This document shows positions 51,810-61,674 of a DNA stretch of 64,000 nucleotides, in pieces. Made by a program: the position numbers and the translations under genes. Where the stretch lies: positions 1 through 64,000 of the forward strand of contig NZ_MZXW01000057.1 in assembly GCF_004123905.1 (NCBI RefSeq), read 5' to 3'. The DNA is from Bradyrhizobium betae. Its GTDB lineage: Bacteria > Pseudomonadota > Alphaproteobacteria > Rhizobiales > Xanthobacteraceae. The notes below the pieces were generated by a model. The model ran no database searches, was not told where the DNA came from, and saw nothing but the letters and a program-made list of their open reading frames with translations. Within the stretch, counting starts at the first letter, position 1; each line of letters starts with the position of its first letter.

Positions 51810-52781
51810 ATGACATACGACCTTTCGCGGCGCTCCTTGCTCGCCCTCGGCGCAGGATTAGGCGCATCGACCGTGCTGGGCAGTAACGCTTTTGCGCGAG
51901 CACCCAAGCTTGGGACGCAGCCAGCTTATTTCTATCGCTTCGGTCTCGGAGACGCCGAAGTGACGGTCGTTTCTGACGGTCCGCTGCCACTCGGTCCTCC
52001 GAAAGGGACCTTCATCGGCGTGCCTGATGAAGAAGTGAAGAAGATGCTGAGCGACAATTTCCTCTCAGCGGAAAATGTGGTGCTGGAGCAGAATTCGCCA
52101 ATCGTGAATATGGGTGATAGGCTAGTTCTATTCGACACTGGCATGGGAACGTCTAAGGCCTTCGGACCGACCACCGGCCGTCAGCAGAAGAGTATGGCAG
52201 AGGCTGGCATTAAACCAGCCGACATCGACGCCGTGGTCTTATCACACGCGCACATCGATCATATCGGCGGCATTGTGGACGTGGACGGTAAGCCATTATT
52301 CCCCAACGCACAGTACTACATAGCTCAGAGCGATTTCGATTTCTGGACCGATGAAGGCAAGCTTGGCAGTCCATTGAAGGACTTTGTCGTTCATGCACGC
52401 AAGAACTTACTGCCGGTACGAGATCGCCTTGTGTTCTTCAAGGACGGTCAGGAATTCCTTCCCGGCGTGCAGGCCATGGCAGCTCCTGGCCACACCGTAG
52501 GTCACACAATCTTCATGGTCTCGTCGGCAGGGAAATCGTTCGCCTTCCTCGGTGATCTTACTCACCATCCGATACTGCTGCTCGAAAAACCGCGGATGCA
52601 GTTCTCGTACGACACCGATCCGCAGCAGGCAGCTGAAAGCCGGGTCAAACTGCTGGATATGATTGCTGGAAACAAGATTCCTGTGATGTCCTATCATTTT
52701 GCCTGGCCAGGTTACGGCCATATCGCCAAGACATCGGAGGGCTTCCACTATTACCCGGAAGCGATGAGCTTGAATCTCTGA
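51810..52781 (+). CDS. Tat-exported metallo-beta-lactamase-fold hydrolase
   Basis: A 323-residue protein with a Tat signal (LSRRSLLALGAGLGASTVLG, cleavage after AFA) and an MBL domain. It shows the metal motif HAHIDH (His146, His148, Asp150, His151), GHTVGHTIF (His), FLGDLTHH (bridging Asp) and a late SYHFAWPGYGH. The set is complete for two metals. The pattern matches the PNPOx/AidA-like periplasmic MBL hydrolases and lactonases. An excellent GGAGG lies four to five bases before the ATG at 51810. A terminator follows at 52827. It may act on an ester or lactone before uptake. Confidence 0.88.
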   Translation: MTYDLSRRSLLALGAGLGASTVLGSNAFARAPKLGTQPAYFYRFGLGDAEVTVVSDGPLPLGPPKGTFIGVPDEEVKKMLSDNFLSAENVVLEQNSPIVNMGDRLVLFDTGMGTSKAFGPTTGRQQKSMAEAGIKPADIDAVVLSHAHIDHIGGIVDVDGKPLFPNAQYYIAQSDFDFWTDEGKLGSPLKDFVVHARKNLLPVRDRLVFFKDGQEFLPGVQAMAAPGHTVGHTIFMVSSAGKSFAFLGDLTHHPILLLEKPRMQFSYDTDPQQAAESRVKLLDMIAGNKIPVMSYHFAWPGYGHIAKTSEGFHYYPEAMSLNL

Positions 52782-52826
52782 GCTCCGAGCGCCAGACAAA
52801 AGAGACGACCTCCAAAGCAAACTCTA

Positions 52827-52851
52827 GCCCCGGACTTGACGGGGCATTTTT
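52827..52851 (+). terminator. Intrinsic terminator
   Basis: GCCCCG and CGGGGC with a 7-base loop, followed by ATTTTT. It lies 45 bases after the MBL-fold gene. Confidence 0.75.
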
Positions 52852-53192
52852 GCGCCTTGTCTCTGACGAGAACGGTGTCGGACTGCGATGTGGCCTTCGA
52901 GTCAGACTCGGACGTGTTAGTCAAAATCACGACGCACGATAATGGTCCTCGCAGACATGCTGGAGCTCAACCTGCGTAGGCTTGTGCTCCGCACATCCCG
53001 ACTTAGAAGAACACCGGCTTGGGCGTCAATCTTGTAGGATTTTCCACCTGCAGCTGGCGGCTTTCTGGGGCGCGCTTCGGCCGTGAGGGGCGGTGGCCTC
53101 GGAAGGATAGGTGCTTGCAGCTCCGCTAGGCACGATTCAGGTTAACGACCGGACCATCGCCGAGGAAGACGAGCCGAACTCATAGCAAACGA
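52852..53192. other. Intergenic region
   Basis: About 340 bases between convergent genes. No gene, repeat or RNA recognised. Confidence 0.45.
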
Positions 53193-54800
53193 CTATGACA
53201 GAGCGAAACCTTCGTAGCCGCGGGTGACGACCTTCTGACAGATCTCGCGATAACGGACCAAGCCGCCCGCATATGGCATGAACACCTGCGGCTTGCCTGG
53301 AATATTCGCCCCGAGATACCAGGAATGCTTTGCCTGCGGCAGTAGTGTTCGGGCAGCAGCCTCGTTGACTTCGCTTACCCATTTCTCGACGGCGTCGGCC
53401 CGTGCCTCGATCCGCTCCAGCCCGTTAGTCCGCATATGAGCGATGCAATCGGTGATCCAATCGACATGTTGCTCTATGGCTACGGGCATGTTGCACAGAA
53501 CCGATGGACTGCCGGGCCCCGTGATGGTGAAGAGGTTTGGAAAACCAGCGACCTGCAAACCTAGATAATTGCGTGGTCCTGCCTCCCAGACATCCTTGAG
53601 TGCGATCCCGCCCCGCCCGCGGATATCCATCTTGAGCAGCGGTCCCGTCAACGCATCGAACCCTGTCGCAAAAACTATGATGTCTAGGGGGTACTCGGCC
53701 TGATCTGTGCGGATTCCAATCTCGGAGATCTGCCGGATTGGCGCAGCTTTGACGTCCACGAGCGTGACATTCGGCCGATTGTAGGTCTCAAAATAGTCGG
53801 TATCGATCGGCGGGCGCTTGGCCGCATACGGATGATCAATGTCAGCGAGGACCGCCGCCGTCTTGGGATCCTTCACAATCGAGCGGATCTTCCTTTTTAT
53901 GAAATCGGCAGCGGTGTCGTTTGCTTCCTTAGAAACGAGCATGTCCTCAAAGGATGCGCGGAACTGCAGCCCGCCACGCTCCCAGGCCTCGTCATAAATT
54001 CTCTCGCGCTCCTCTGGCGGCGTGTCGACCGCTTTGCGTTCCGAAACCTTGAAGCCCATGCCATTGTAGGTTTGATGCGTAGTCGCACGTATTTCGCTGG
54101 CGCTGCTTTTGACATATTGCTTGAAGTCCGCCGTCAATGGGATGTTGCGTGCTGGTACTGAATAGTTCGCGGTACGCTGAAATACGGTCAGATGCTTGGC
54201 TTGATCGGCGATCACCGGCGCCGCCTGGATGGCGGTCGATCCGGTGCCGATCATCCCCACTCGCTTGCCCGTAAACTCGACGCCTTCGTGCGGCCACTGC
54301 CCTGTATGGTACCACTCACCCTTGAAGGTCTTCAGTCCCAGAATGTCGGGCACGTTGGCAGAGGAGAGGCAGCCGACCGCGGTAATGAGAAACTTCGCGA
54401 TGAAGGTCTCGCCCGTTTCTGCACGCATGTGCCAGCGATTCGTCGCTTCGTCGTAATGCGCCGACGCAACCCGGGTACCAAATTGAATGTCGCGTTTCAG
54501 GTCGAGCTTGTCGGCAACGAAATTCAGATAACGCAGAATTTCTGCTTGGCCCGGATAGCGTTCGGACCACTCCCATTGTCGCATCAAATCCAGGGAAAAC
54601 GTATACCAATAGACATGGCTTTCAGAGTCGCACCGAGCTCCAGGGTAGCGATTCCAGAACCACGTGCCCCCAACCCCCTGAGCCGCTTCTACGGCCTTGA
54701 CTTTCAAGCCAAGGTTGTCCCGAAGGCGAAACAGCTGGTAGAGGCCCGCAAAGCCCGCACCAACAACCAGCGCGTCTAGCTCAACCGGTTCATTCGACAT
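53193..54800 (-). CDS. Flavin monooxygenase, Baeyer-Villiger type
   Basis: A 535-residue FAD/NADPH enzyme that probably inserts oxygen next to a ketone. It has an N-terminal FAD motif GAGFAG (residues 14-19) and VEAAQGVGGTWFWNRYPGAR CDSES. The Baeyer-Villiger fingerprint FKGEWYHTGQWP (F159, G161, H165, W169, P170) fits F-x-G-x-x-x-H-x-x-x-W-P exactly. The NADPH motif GTGSTA is near 185, and IIVFATGFDAL lies in the C-terminal part. The family resembles cyclohexanone or phenylacetone monooxygenase. It stands alone; no ketone-forming dehydrogenase is adjacent, but the MBL-fold hydrolase nearby could open a lactone product. Confidence 0.93.
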   Translation of the reverse strand: MSNEPVELDALVVGAGFAGLYQLFRLRDNLGLKVKAVEAAQGVGGTWFWNRYPGARCDSESHVYWYTFSLDLMRQWEWSERYPGQAEILRYLNFVADKLDLKRDIQFGTRVASAHYDEATNRWHMRAETGETFIAKFLITAVGCLSSANVPDILGLKTFKGEWYHTGQWPHEGVEFTGKRVGMIGTGSTAIQAAPVIADQAKHLTVFQRTANYSVPARNIPLTADFKQYVKSSASEIRATTHQTYNGMGFKVSERKAVDTPPEERERIYDEAWERGGLQFRASFEDMLVSKEANDTAADFIKRKIRSIVKDPKTAAVLADIDHPYAAKRPPIDTDYFETYNRPNVTLVDVKAAPIRQISEIGIRTDQAEYPLDIIVFATGFDALTGPLLKMDIRGRGGIALKDVWEAGPRNYLGLQVAGFPNLFTITGPGSPSVLCNMPVAIEQHVDWITDCIAHMRTNGLERIEARADAVEKWVSEVNEAAARTLLPQAKHSWYLGANIPGKPQVFMPYAGGLVRYREICQKVVTRGYEGFALS

Positions 54801-55229
54801 TGCCGCACTCGTTCATTGCGCCGCCCCACAAACAAGGCTCGGTATAACGCCAGCGCCCGAAGGGTGACAGTGCGCTGCGTCAAAGTGAATTGGATTAGTA
54901 TAACCGTCCCGGTGAGTGCGCTCAAGCTCGCCTTCTCTGCTCAATGCAGCTCACTGCCGGGCCTCGCCTTCAAATCGGACTGCACTCCTTCAAAGACCTA
55001 GCCGGTCCAGAAGCAATCAACGTCGATTTGCGGGGATCCCATTTCTCGGACCTGCCGTTTCGACGTACCATGAGAGGAATTGCAGCGGCCGCTAGATTCG
55101 ATTCCGGTCGATACCTAACTGGAGCGACCGCGACTTTGGCCGCAGGCATGCGTCATCTTGTGGGCGCGGCAACCCGCCGTGTGCTCGCAAGTAGACGCGG
55201 CGTCTTCCAGGAAGATTGGCGGGAGAGAC
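54801..55229. other. Intergenic region upstream of the monooxygenase
   Basis: About 430 bases. It holds the monooxygenase promoter on the minus strand. No gene seen. Confidence 0.4.
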
Positions 55230-55607
55230 TGTAAGGGTACCGCTCGATCCAATGGCAGCTCCGAGATGTGCTTCGGATCCGGCTTCAGCTCACCGCATTC
55301 AACGCGTTTGACGATATTAGTCAGTGCGGCAGCTTCCACCCTCATCCACGACGAAGCCATTGAGGGGTTCGATTTCGGTGCGACGGCCCTTCTGCATGTC
55401 TTGGGCCATCGAGGGGCGCTGCTCGGAGAAAGTGTATTTGGAATCCGAAAAGCGCTGCTGGTCGCAGACGCGCATCGACGCTTCGTCGCCCCCGGCAGGG
55501 CCTGGGATGGTCTCGGCCGGCAAATGCAGGATCTCCTCCAGCTGAGACCCCAGCGCCTGGCCCACACGATACGCCCGTTCGCGAATGTTTTGTTCCAGCT
55601 CAGACAT
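55230..55607 (-). pseudogene. Ketopantoate-reductase (ApbA/PanE) family C-terminal fragment, frameshifted
   Basis: The minus-strand frame 55607-55317 has RERAYRVGQALGSQLEEILH, KYTFSEQRPSMAQDMQKGRR and TEIEPLNGFVVDEGG. This is the helical C-terminal domain of the ketopantoate-reductase family (P-S-M-x-Q-D-x-x-x-G-R-x-T-E-I-x-x-x-N-G). It then shifts frame into TNIVKRVECGELKPDPKHIS, the family's ending. The N-terminal NAD(P) domain is absent. It is a double-broken remnant. Confidence 0.78.
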
Positions 55608-56122
55608 CGTGCTCCTCCGGTATCAGAGCGGCATCCGCGGAAGTCGATTGAACAATATTTCAAGGGCGGCCATGTTGAACTCGCGAGGCTCGCTGTCCAG
55701 TCACGACACGCCCTCGCCTCGTCGACAGTTCACTTTAATCTTGTCGTTCTCGTCCGGACGCTGTCATCTAGACTGCTACTCCATTGCGAGCTGTGAAGGA
55801 GATGAGTAGGGCGAGGTTGATCGACATCGTTGACGACCGCAGGTTGGCGCGCAGCGGTCGGGCCGCCTGTCGGCTGCCGCGTCAACCGAGCCCTCGCTAC
55901 GGCCGGCGGCGGCCAGCGAGGTTGGCCTACAGCCGCGCCGGAGACGTAGTTCTAGCCAGCCTTGGAGAAGCTGCCTGCTCGTAGTAAGTGGCCGTAGCAT
56001 TTCTTCCCGGCTTCAGACGCTCACGTGAAATCGATGGTTTTTCAGTTCTTTGCGCGTCCACTGTAGAGGAGGGGATATCCGCTGAGCGGCATCGATGACG
56101 TCTTGATAGTTATCTCGCTCGG
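55608..56122. other. Gene-free stretch
   Basis: About 515 bases between the reductase remnant and the acyl-CoA cluster. No convincing ORF, hairpin or repeat. Confidence 0.4.
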
Positions 56123-57001
56123 CTAATCGTTCCACCAAGGGTATTGACTGGGCATATCGCTGGATACCTTCCCAGGAAACGTGGGCGAACGTTTCTCCAA
56201 AAAGGAGGCGACGCCCTCGCGTACATCTGCGTGAGCGCCACGCTCCCGCGAGATCGGACCATCGATCGTCAACAGTTCGAACGGATCCGGTGCGCCGGCG
56301 AAGCGCCACAGCATCTGCCGGGTGAGCGCAACCGAGACGGCCGAGGTCTCGGAGGTCAATTCCAGCGCTAATTCCTTGGCGCGATCCAGGAGATCCGCAG
56401 GTTCGGTCGTTTCGCTGACGAGGCCGCCGCTTAAAGCCTCCTCGGCGCCAAAAGTTCGACCGGAGATCGCCCAACGTAGCGCCTGCGGCAGGCCGACGAG
56501 CTTGGGGAGAAACCAGGCGCTGCCGGCCTCCGGCACCAGGCCGCGCCTGGCGAAAATGAAACCGATCTTCGCACCCTTGACCGCGATGCGCACGTCCATC
56601 GGCAGCGTCATGGTGATCCCGATGCCGACCGCAGGACCGTTGATGGCGGCGATCGACGGCTTCCGGCAGCGGAAGATCGCATCGACAAAGCCGCTGCCCG
56701 ATCGCGTACCGCTCCCCGCCAGACGATTGCCGAAGACGCCGGCGCCATGCGTGCCCGACGTATCGAAGCTCGACGCGCCGCCGGACACGTCGGCACCAGC
56801 GCAGAAGGCGCGGCCCGCGCCGGTGACGATAATCGCGCGAATATCGTCATCGGCATCGGCCTTGCGGAAGGCATCCTCGATTTCGGAGCCCATCGCGCCA
56901 GTATAGGCATTGAGCTTATCGGGGCGATTGAGCGTGATCACCAGGATCGAGCGGTCGATCTCGCAGGTGATGAGGCTGTAGGCAGCATATTGTTGATCCA
57001 C
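56123..57001 (-). CDS. Enoyl-CoA hydratase/isomerase family protein
   Basis: A 292-residue crotonase: ILVITLNRPDKLNAYTGAMG, IIVTGAGRAFCAGADVSGGA (first oxyanion-hole strand), KPSIAAINGPAVGIGITMTL (second), GFIFARRGLVPEAGSAWFLP (Glu in R-G-L-V-P-E-A as catalytic acid) and ALSGGLVSETTEPADLLDRA. The family hydrates or isomerises enoyl-CoA. It is the last gene of a four-gene minus-strand operon with acyl-CoA synthetase, a second crotonase and a binding protein. The insert of about 25 Gly/Ser-rich residues after position 75 is longer than usual. Confidence 0.9.
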   Translation of the reverse strand: MDQQYAAYSLITCEIDRSILVITLNRPDKLNAYTGAMGSEIEDAFRKADADDDIRAIIVTGAGRAFCAGADVSGGASSFDTSGTHGAGVFGNRLAGSGTRSGSGFVDAIFRCRKPSIAAINGPAVGIGITMTLPMDVRIAVKGAKIGFIFARRGLVPEAGSAWFLPKLVGLPQALRWAISGRTFGAEEALSGGLVSETTEPADLLDRAKELALELTSETSAVSVALTRQMLWRFAGAPDPFELLTIDGPISRERGAHADVREGVASFLEKRSPTFPGKVSSDMPSQYPWWND

Positions 57002-57023
57002 GAAACTCTCCTTCGCTGTTCGC

Positions 57024-58571
57024 TCAGATCGAACGGCCGGTGCCCTGCCAGAACGGCTCCTTCAGCTTTCGCTTGAAGATCTTGCCGGTGTCTTCGCGCG
57101 GCAGCGTGCTGGCAAACTCGATCCGCCGCGGGATCTTGTAGCCGGCGAGCCGCGATTTCAGGTCGGCGCGGACGGCCTCCTCGTCGAGCACGGCACCCGC
57201 GGCCGGCTGGATGAAGGCGCAGACCTTCTCGCCGAACTCGTCGTCAGGTATCCCAAACACCGCGCAGTCGGCGACGCCCTGCACCTTCATCAGCTCCGAC
57301 TCGATCTCGGCCGGATAGATGTTGGTGCCGCCGAAGATGATCATGTCGCTGGCGCGGCCCGAGAGGTACAGGAATCCGTCCGCGTCGAAGAAGCCGACGT
57401 CGCCGGTGGCGACCAGATGGCCGCGCGCCGACTTCGCGCGCTTGCCGGGGTCGTCGTGATAGGTGAATTCCGGATAGAGGTCGCGTCCGCAGACGATCTC
57501 GCCGGATTGCCCGAGCGGCAGCTCCCTGCCCTCCTCGTCCATGACAACGACAGCACAGCCGGGCAAACGCTGCCCGACGGTACCGGGATGCGCGAGCCAT
57601 TCATCCGATGTGCAGAAGGTCACCGCGCCCACTTCGGTCGAACCATAGTGTTCGGTGATGACCGGGCCCCACCAGTCGATCATGCCGCGCTTGACGTGCG
57701 GCGGACAGGGCGCACCGACATGCATGGCAAACGTCAGGCTCGACAGGTCGTAGCGCGACCGTGTCTCGGCCGGCAGCGCCAGCAATCTCACGAACATGGT
57801 CGGCACGACCAGCGCATGGGTGACGCGATGGCTTGCGATCGTGGCTAGCATCCGCTCGGGCTCGAAGCGGGGCTCGACGATGATGTTGGCACCCATGTTG
57901 TAGAACGAGAACATCCAGCCGTTCGGGCTGGAATGATAGGCCGGTCCGGGAATCAGCAGCACGACATCGCCCAGGCGATCCGCCCAATCCGTCAGACCTC
58001 CGACCAAGCGCATCATCTGCTGGCTGGCCAAGGCCTGCTCCGGCGTCGGCGGCTGGCGGCGCACGCCCTTGGGATGGCCCGTCGTACCCGAGGTGTAGAT
58101 CATCGAGCCTGGCGACGTCGGGAATGGCGGCGCCGCCGGCGCGAAGCCCGCAAGCCAGCTCTCCCAGTCAGTCATGCCGGCCGGGACCTTTGCAGCCTCG
58201 TCGCCGACGCGGTACGAACCGCGCAGACCTGGCGGCGTCTCGGCAACGATCACGGCAACCGAGGCGGGAACGGCATGGCCGATGTTGCGCCAGAGGTCGG
58301 CGTGGATTACCAGCACCTTTGCGCCAGAATTCTCCAGGACGTAACGGGCTTCCTCCGGCGTGTCGTGCCAGTTGACCGGTACGACATAGGCGCCGCACAG
58401 GCCGGCCGCGAGCGACGCTTCCATGAAAGCGAAATCGTTGCGCATGTAGACCGCGACGACATCGCCGCAGCCGACACCGAGGCTGGCATATCCGCGCGCG
58501 GCGCGTTGGGCGCGCGCGTCCATCTCCGCCTTTGTCTTGACGCGATCGCCAATCCTGACCCACGAACTCAT
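57024..58571 (-). CDS. AMP-forming acyl-CoA synthetase
   Basis: A 515-residue adenylate-forming enzyme of the ANL superfamily that activates a carboxylic acid as its CoA thioester. It has the P-loop SMIYTSGTTGHPKGVRR, a YGSTEVGAVT adenine motif, VATGDVGFFDADGFLYLSGR (A8 hinge region), SDMIIFGGTNIYPAEIE and the C-terminal LPREDTGKIFKRKL with the catalytic Lys. It is close in pattern to fatty-acid and bile-acid CoA ligases. It is placed between two crotonases, 22 bases from the first, so the operon encodes activation and beta-oxidation of one type of acid. Confidence 0.92.
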   Translation of the reverse strand: MSSWVRIGDRVKTKAEMDARAQRAARGYASLGVGCGDVVAVYMRNDFAFMEASLAAGLCGAYVVPVNWHDTPEEARYVLENSGAKVLVIHADLWRNIGHAVPASVAVIVAETPPGLRGSYRVGDEAAKVPAGMTDWESWLAGFAPAAPPFPTSPGSMIYTSGTTGHPKGVRRQPPTPEQALASQQMMRLVGGLTDWADRLGDVVLLIPGPAYHSSPNGWMFSFYNMGANIIVEPRFEPERMLATIASHRVTHALVVPTMFVRLLALPAETRSRYDLSSLTFAMHVGAPCPPHVKRGMIDWWGPVITEHYGSTEVGAVTFCTSDEWLAHPGTVGQRLPGCAVVVMDEEGRELPLGQSGEIVCGRDLYPEFTYHDDPGKRAKSARGHLVATGDVGFFDADGFLYLSGRASDMIIFGGTNIYPAEIESELMKVQGVADCAVFGIPDDEFGEKVCAFIQPAAGAVLDEEAVRADLKSRLAGYKIPRRIEFASTLPREDTGKIFKRKLKEPFWQGTGRSI

Positions 58572-58661
58572 CGCGCGCCTCCCGGCCCTGTTGCAGTCCC
58601 CGCTTGTCGCGGTGTTGCGGCGTTGGCGAGGACGGTGATTCGGCCCCGCTCGTCTCCGATA

Positions 58662-59471
<810 letters not shown>

Positions 59472-59486
59472 CGCAGGCTCTCCCCT

Positions 59487-60728
59487 TCAATCGCGCGTTT
59501 CGGGCTGCATGACCGTCTCCGACATGATCGAACCGACCTTGTCGTAGCTGGTGCCGTTGAAGCGCAGCATCTGCATCTGGGTAATCGGGAAGTAGTTGGT
59601 CGGGCTGGTGTTGACGGTGATACCGTCGAACAGCAGGCCGAGCTTCAATTCCTTCAGGTTGGCGGCCTGCTTCATGATGTTGTCGCGAGACAGGTCGTCG
59701 CCGCACTGTTCAAGCACCTTCTGCAACACTTGCGCGGCAAGAAATCCGTAGGCGTTCTGGCCATTGGCGATGTCACCCTCCGGATTGTAGCGCTTCATGA
59801 AATCGAGATATTCCTTGATGCCGGGGTCATCTGCGTAGCGAGGATCGTTCGCCTCCTTCATCGAAGTTGCGGTGATCAGGCCGATTGCATTCTCCAACCC
59901 GGCAGTCTTGAAGTTCGAGATCGCCGCGGCGGTGGTGTTGATGAACTGGACCGGCTTCCAGCCGAGCTCGGCCACCCTCCGGATCGCCAACGCGCCAAAC
60001 CGCGGCGTCGAGAAGTTGACGAAGATGTCAGCCCCCGACGCCTTCAGCTTGCCGATCTGGGAGTCGATCGTCGGCTCAGCGCTGTCGTAGGACGCCTCTG
60101 CCACGATCGTCGTCCTGGCCTTGGCGCCGAGCGCATCCTTGAACCCGCCGTAGATGTCGCGGCCATAATCGTCGTTGGGAAACAGCACGGCGACCTTCCC
60201 CTCCGGATAGATCGCCAGGATGTACTTCGCATAGATCGCGCTCTCGATCCGGTACACCGAGGTGGAGAAGCCCATCGTCCAGGGAAAGTTCTTAGGATCC
60301 CCAAACTTGGTCGCGCCTGTGGCGGAGAACAGCTGCGGCACCTTCTTGGCGTTCATGTATTTCATCATGGCCGCGTTCGAGGGCGTGCCGACCGCCTGGA
60401 AGATCGCCAGCACCTCGTCCTGCTCGACGAGCTTGCGCGCCTGCTCGACCGCCTTTGGCGGGCTGTAGGCGTCGTCATAGGAGATGAACTGGATCTTTCG
60501 TCCGTTGATGCCGCCCTTGTCGTTCAGCATCTTCATGTAGGCCGCCTCGGTCTTGGCGAAGGCGCTGTAGGCCGAGGCCGGACCGCTGTAGGGCGCAATA
60601 TTGCCGATCTTGATGTCGCCCTTTGCAGTCTCCGCACGGAGCGTGGCCGGCGACTGGACTGCGAGCACCACGCCGGCGAGCAGAACGCAGGCGCGCGACG
60701 ACAGCCACGATCCATTGCAGATGCGCAT
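59487..60728 (-). CDS. ABC solute-binding protein, LivK type, without its permease
   Basis: A 413-residue Peripla_BP_6 protein with a signal peptide (LSSRACVLLAGVVLAVQSPA, cleavage near LRA). Motifs: IKIGNIAPYSGPASAYSAFA, NDKGGINGRKIQFISYDDAY, LAIFQAVGTPSNAAMMKYMN and PNDDYGRDIYGGFKDALGAK. The ATG at 60728 removes 13 non-signal residues. It opens the acyl-CoA operon, so its ligand is probably the acid or precursor activated by the synthetase. No LivHMGF genes accompany it; it may feed a transporter elsewhere. The promoter region is shared with the divergent tetR gene. Confidence 0.9.
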   Translation of the reverse strand: MRICNGSWLSSRACVLLAGVVLAVQSPATLRAETAKGDIKIGNIAPYSGPASAYSAFAKTEAAYMKMLNDKGGINGRKIQFISYDDAYSPPKAVEQARKLVEQDEVLAIFQAVGTPSNAAMMKYMNAKKVPQLFSATGATKFGDPKNFPWTMGFSTSVYRIESAIYAKYILAIYPEGKVAVLFPNDDYGRDIYGGFKDALGAKARTTIVAEASYDSAEPTIDSQIGKLKASGADIFVNFSTPRFGALAIRRVAELGWKPVQFINTTAAAISNFKTAGLENAIGLITATSMKEANDPRYADDPGIKEYLDFMKRYNPEGDIANGQNAYGFLAAQVLQKVLEQCGDDLSRDNIMKQAANLKELKLGLLFDGITVNTSPTNYFPITQMQMLRFNGTSYDKVGSIMSETVMQPETRD

Positions 60729-60795
60729 GGCATTTCTCCCTGACGACGATTCCGAACCGGCCGACATCGTCGCGCCGTCCGTGCGCCGAATATTT

Positions 60796-60824
60796 TTATA
60801 ACACGTTCTTATAACGTGATATAA
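60796..60824. promoter_or_regulatory. Candidate TetR operator between SBP operon and tetR-1
   Basis: TTATAACACGTT and AACGTGATATAA are 12-bp inverted arms with one mismatch, separated by five bases (CTTAT). The site lies between divergent start codons (60728 minus and 60886 plus) in an AT-rich patch, as expected for TetR autorepression and control of the catabolic operon. Confidence 0.6.
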
Positions 60825-60885
60825 ATTTGTCAGGGTGTCAACCAGCGCTTATCGTTCGCGCGAGGGGTACGGCAGGCAGGCGAGA

Positions 60886-61581
60886 ATGGAAAACCGACGC
60901 GACACGGCAAAGGCAGAGCGGCGCTCGCGCATCATCAAGGCGGCGCGCGACCTGATCCGCGAAACCGGTGACGCCGGCCTCTCGATGCGCGCGCTCGCGG
61001 CAAAAGCCGGCGTCAGCCTCGCCACGCCCTACAATCTGTTCGGCTCAAAGCGTGCCGTGCTGGTCGCCGTGCTCGAGGACATCAAGGGATTCGGCACCCG
61101 CTTTGCGAGCTTCAAATCGCAGGATCCGCTGGAGCGTATCCTGCGCGCCGCCCGGCTCGCAGTCAGCTATTACGAAGACGATCCGGCGTTCTATCGGGCG
61201 CTGTGGACCAGCATCCTCGCTGCGTCCGCCTCCGAGGAGCGCAGTGCGATTTTCAACCAGAAGCGCGATAGTTTCTGGATGAAGCTGCTCGACGATGCCG
61301 TCGCCGAAGGCCTGCTGCTGCCGGACATCGATACCGCGGTGTTGCTGCGCAATCTCGACTACACGTTTCGCTCGGTGATGTTGCACTGGGTCATCGCGGA
61401 GATCGAGATTGAGGATATCCAGCCGCGGGTCGGCTACGGCTATGCACTCGCCTTGCGCGGCGCCGCGACGCCGAAGGGACAGCAATTGATGCTCAAGCGC
61501 CTGAAGACGTTTCAGGGGCAATGCCCGACACACTCCGCGACCCGCGCCCACCGGCCCGCCGCCGCGGAAACGACGGCCTGA
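60886..61581 (+). CDS. TetR family regulator 1
   Basis: A 231-residue regulator. The N-terminal TetR_N HTH reads RRSRIIKAARDLIRETGDAG, then MRALAAKAGVSLATPYNLFG SKRAV (recognition helix V-S-L-A-T-P-Y-N-L-F). The larger C-terminal ligand domain is helical and not recognised (LAVSYYEDDPAFYRALWTSI). The ATG at 60886 begins MENRRDTAKAERRSR; an upstream start at 60835 is possible but would overlap the operator side. Divergent from the acyl-CoA operon, it is the likely repressor, with an acyl-CoA as probable inducer. Confidence 0.88.
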   Translation: MENRRDTAKAERRSRIIKAARDLIRETGDAGLSMRALAAKAGVSLATPYNLFGSKRAVLVAVLEDIKGFGTRFASFKSQDPLERILRAARLAVSYYEDDPAFYRALWTSILAASASEERSAIFNQKRDSFWMKLLDDAVAEGLLLPDIDTAVLLRNLDYTFRSVMLHWVIAEIEIEDIQPRVGYGYALALRGAATPKGQQLMLKRLKTFQGQCPTHSATRAHRPAAAETTA

Positions 61582-61624
61582 CAAACCTGCAGGGGAACCG
61601 CGCGGGCGGCGACAAGACGCAAGT

Positions 61625-61646
61625 CTGATACTGACGTCAGTGTCAG
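61625..61646. promoter_or_regulatory. Candidate TetR operator before tetR-2
   Basis: CTGATACTGAC and GTCAGTGTCAG are 11-bp inverted arms with one mismatch; the central ACTGACGTCAGT is a perfect palindrome. It lies about 30-50 bases before the start of the second tetR gene, so autoregulation is likely. The sequence is unrelated to the first operator. Confidence 0.6.
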
Positions 61647-61674
61647 TTTATTACGGCAACGACGACGTGCATCC

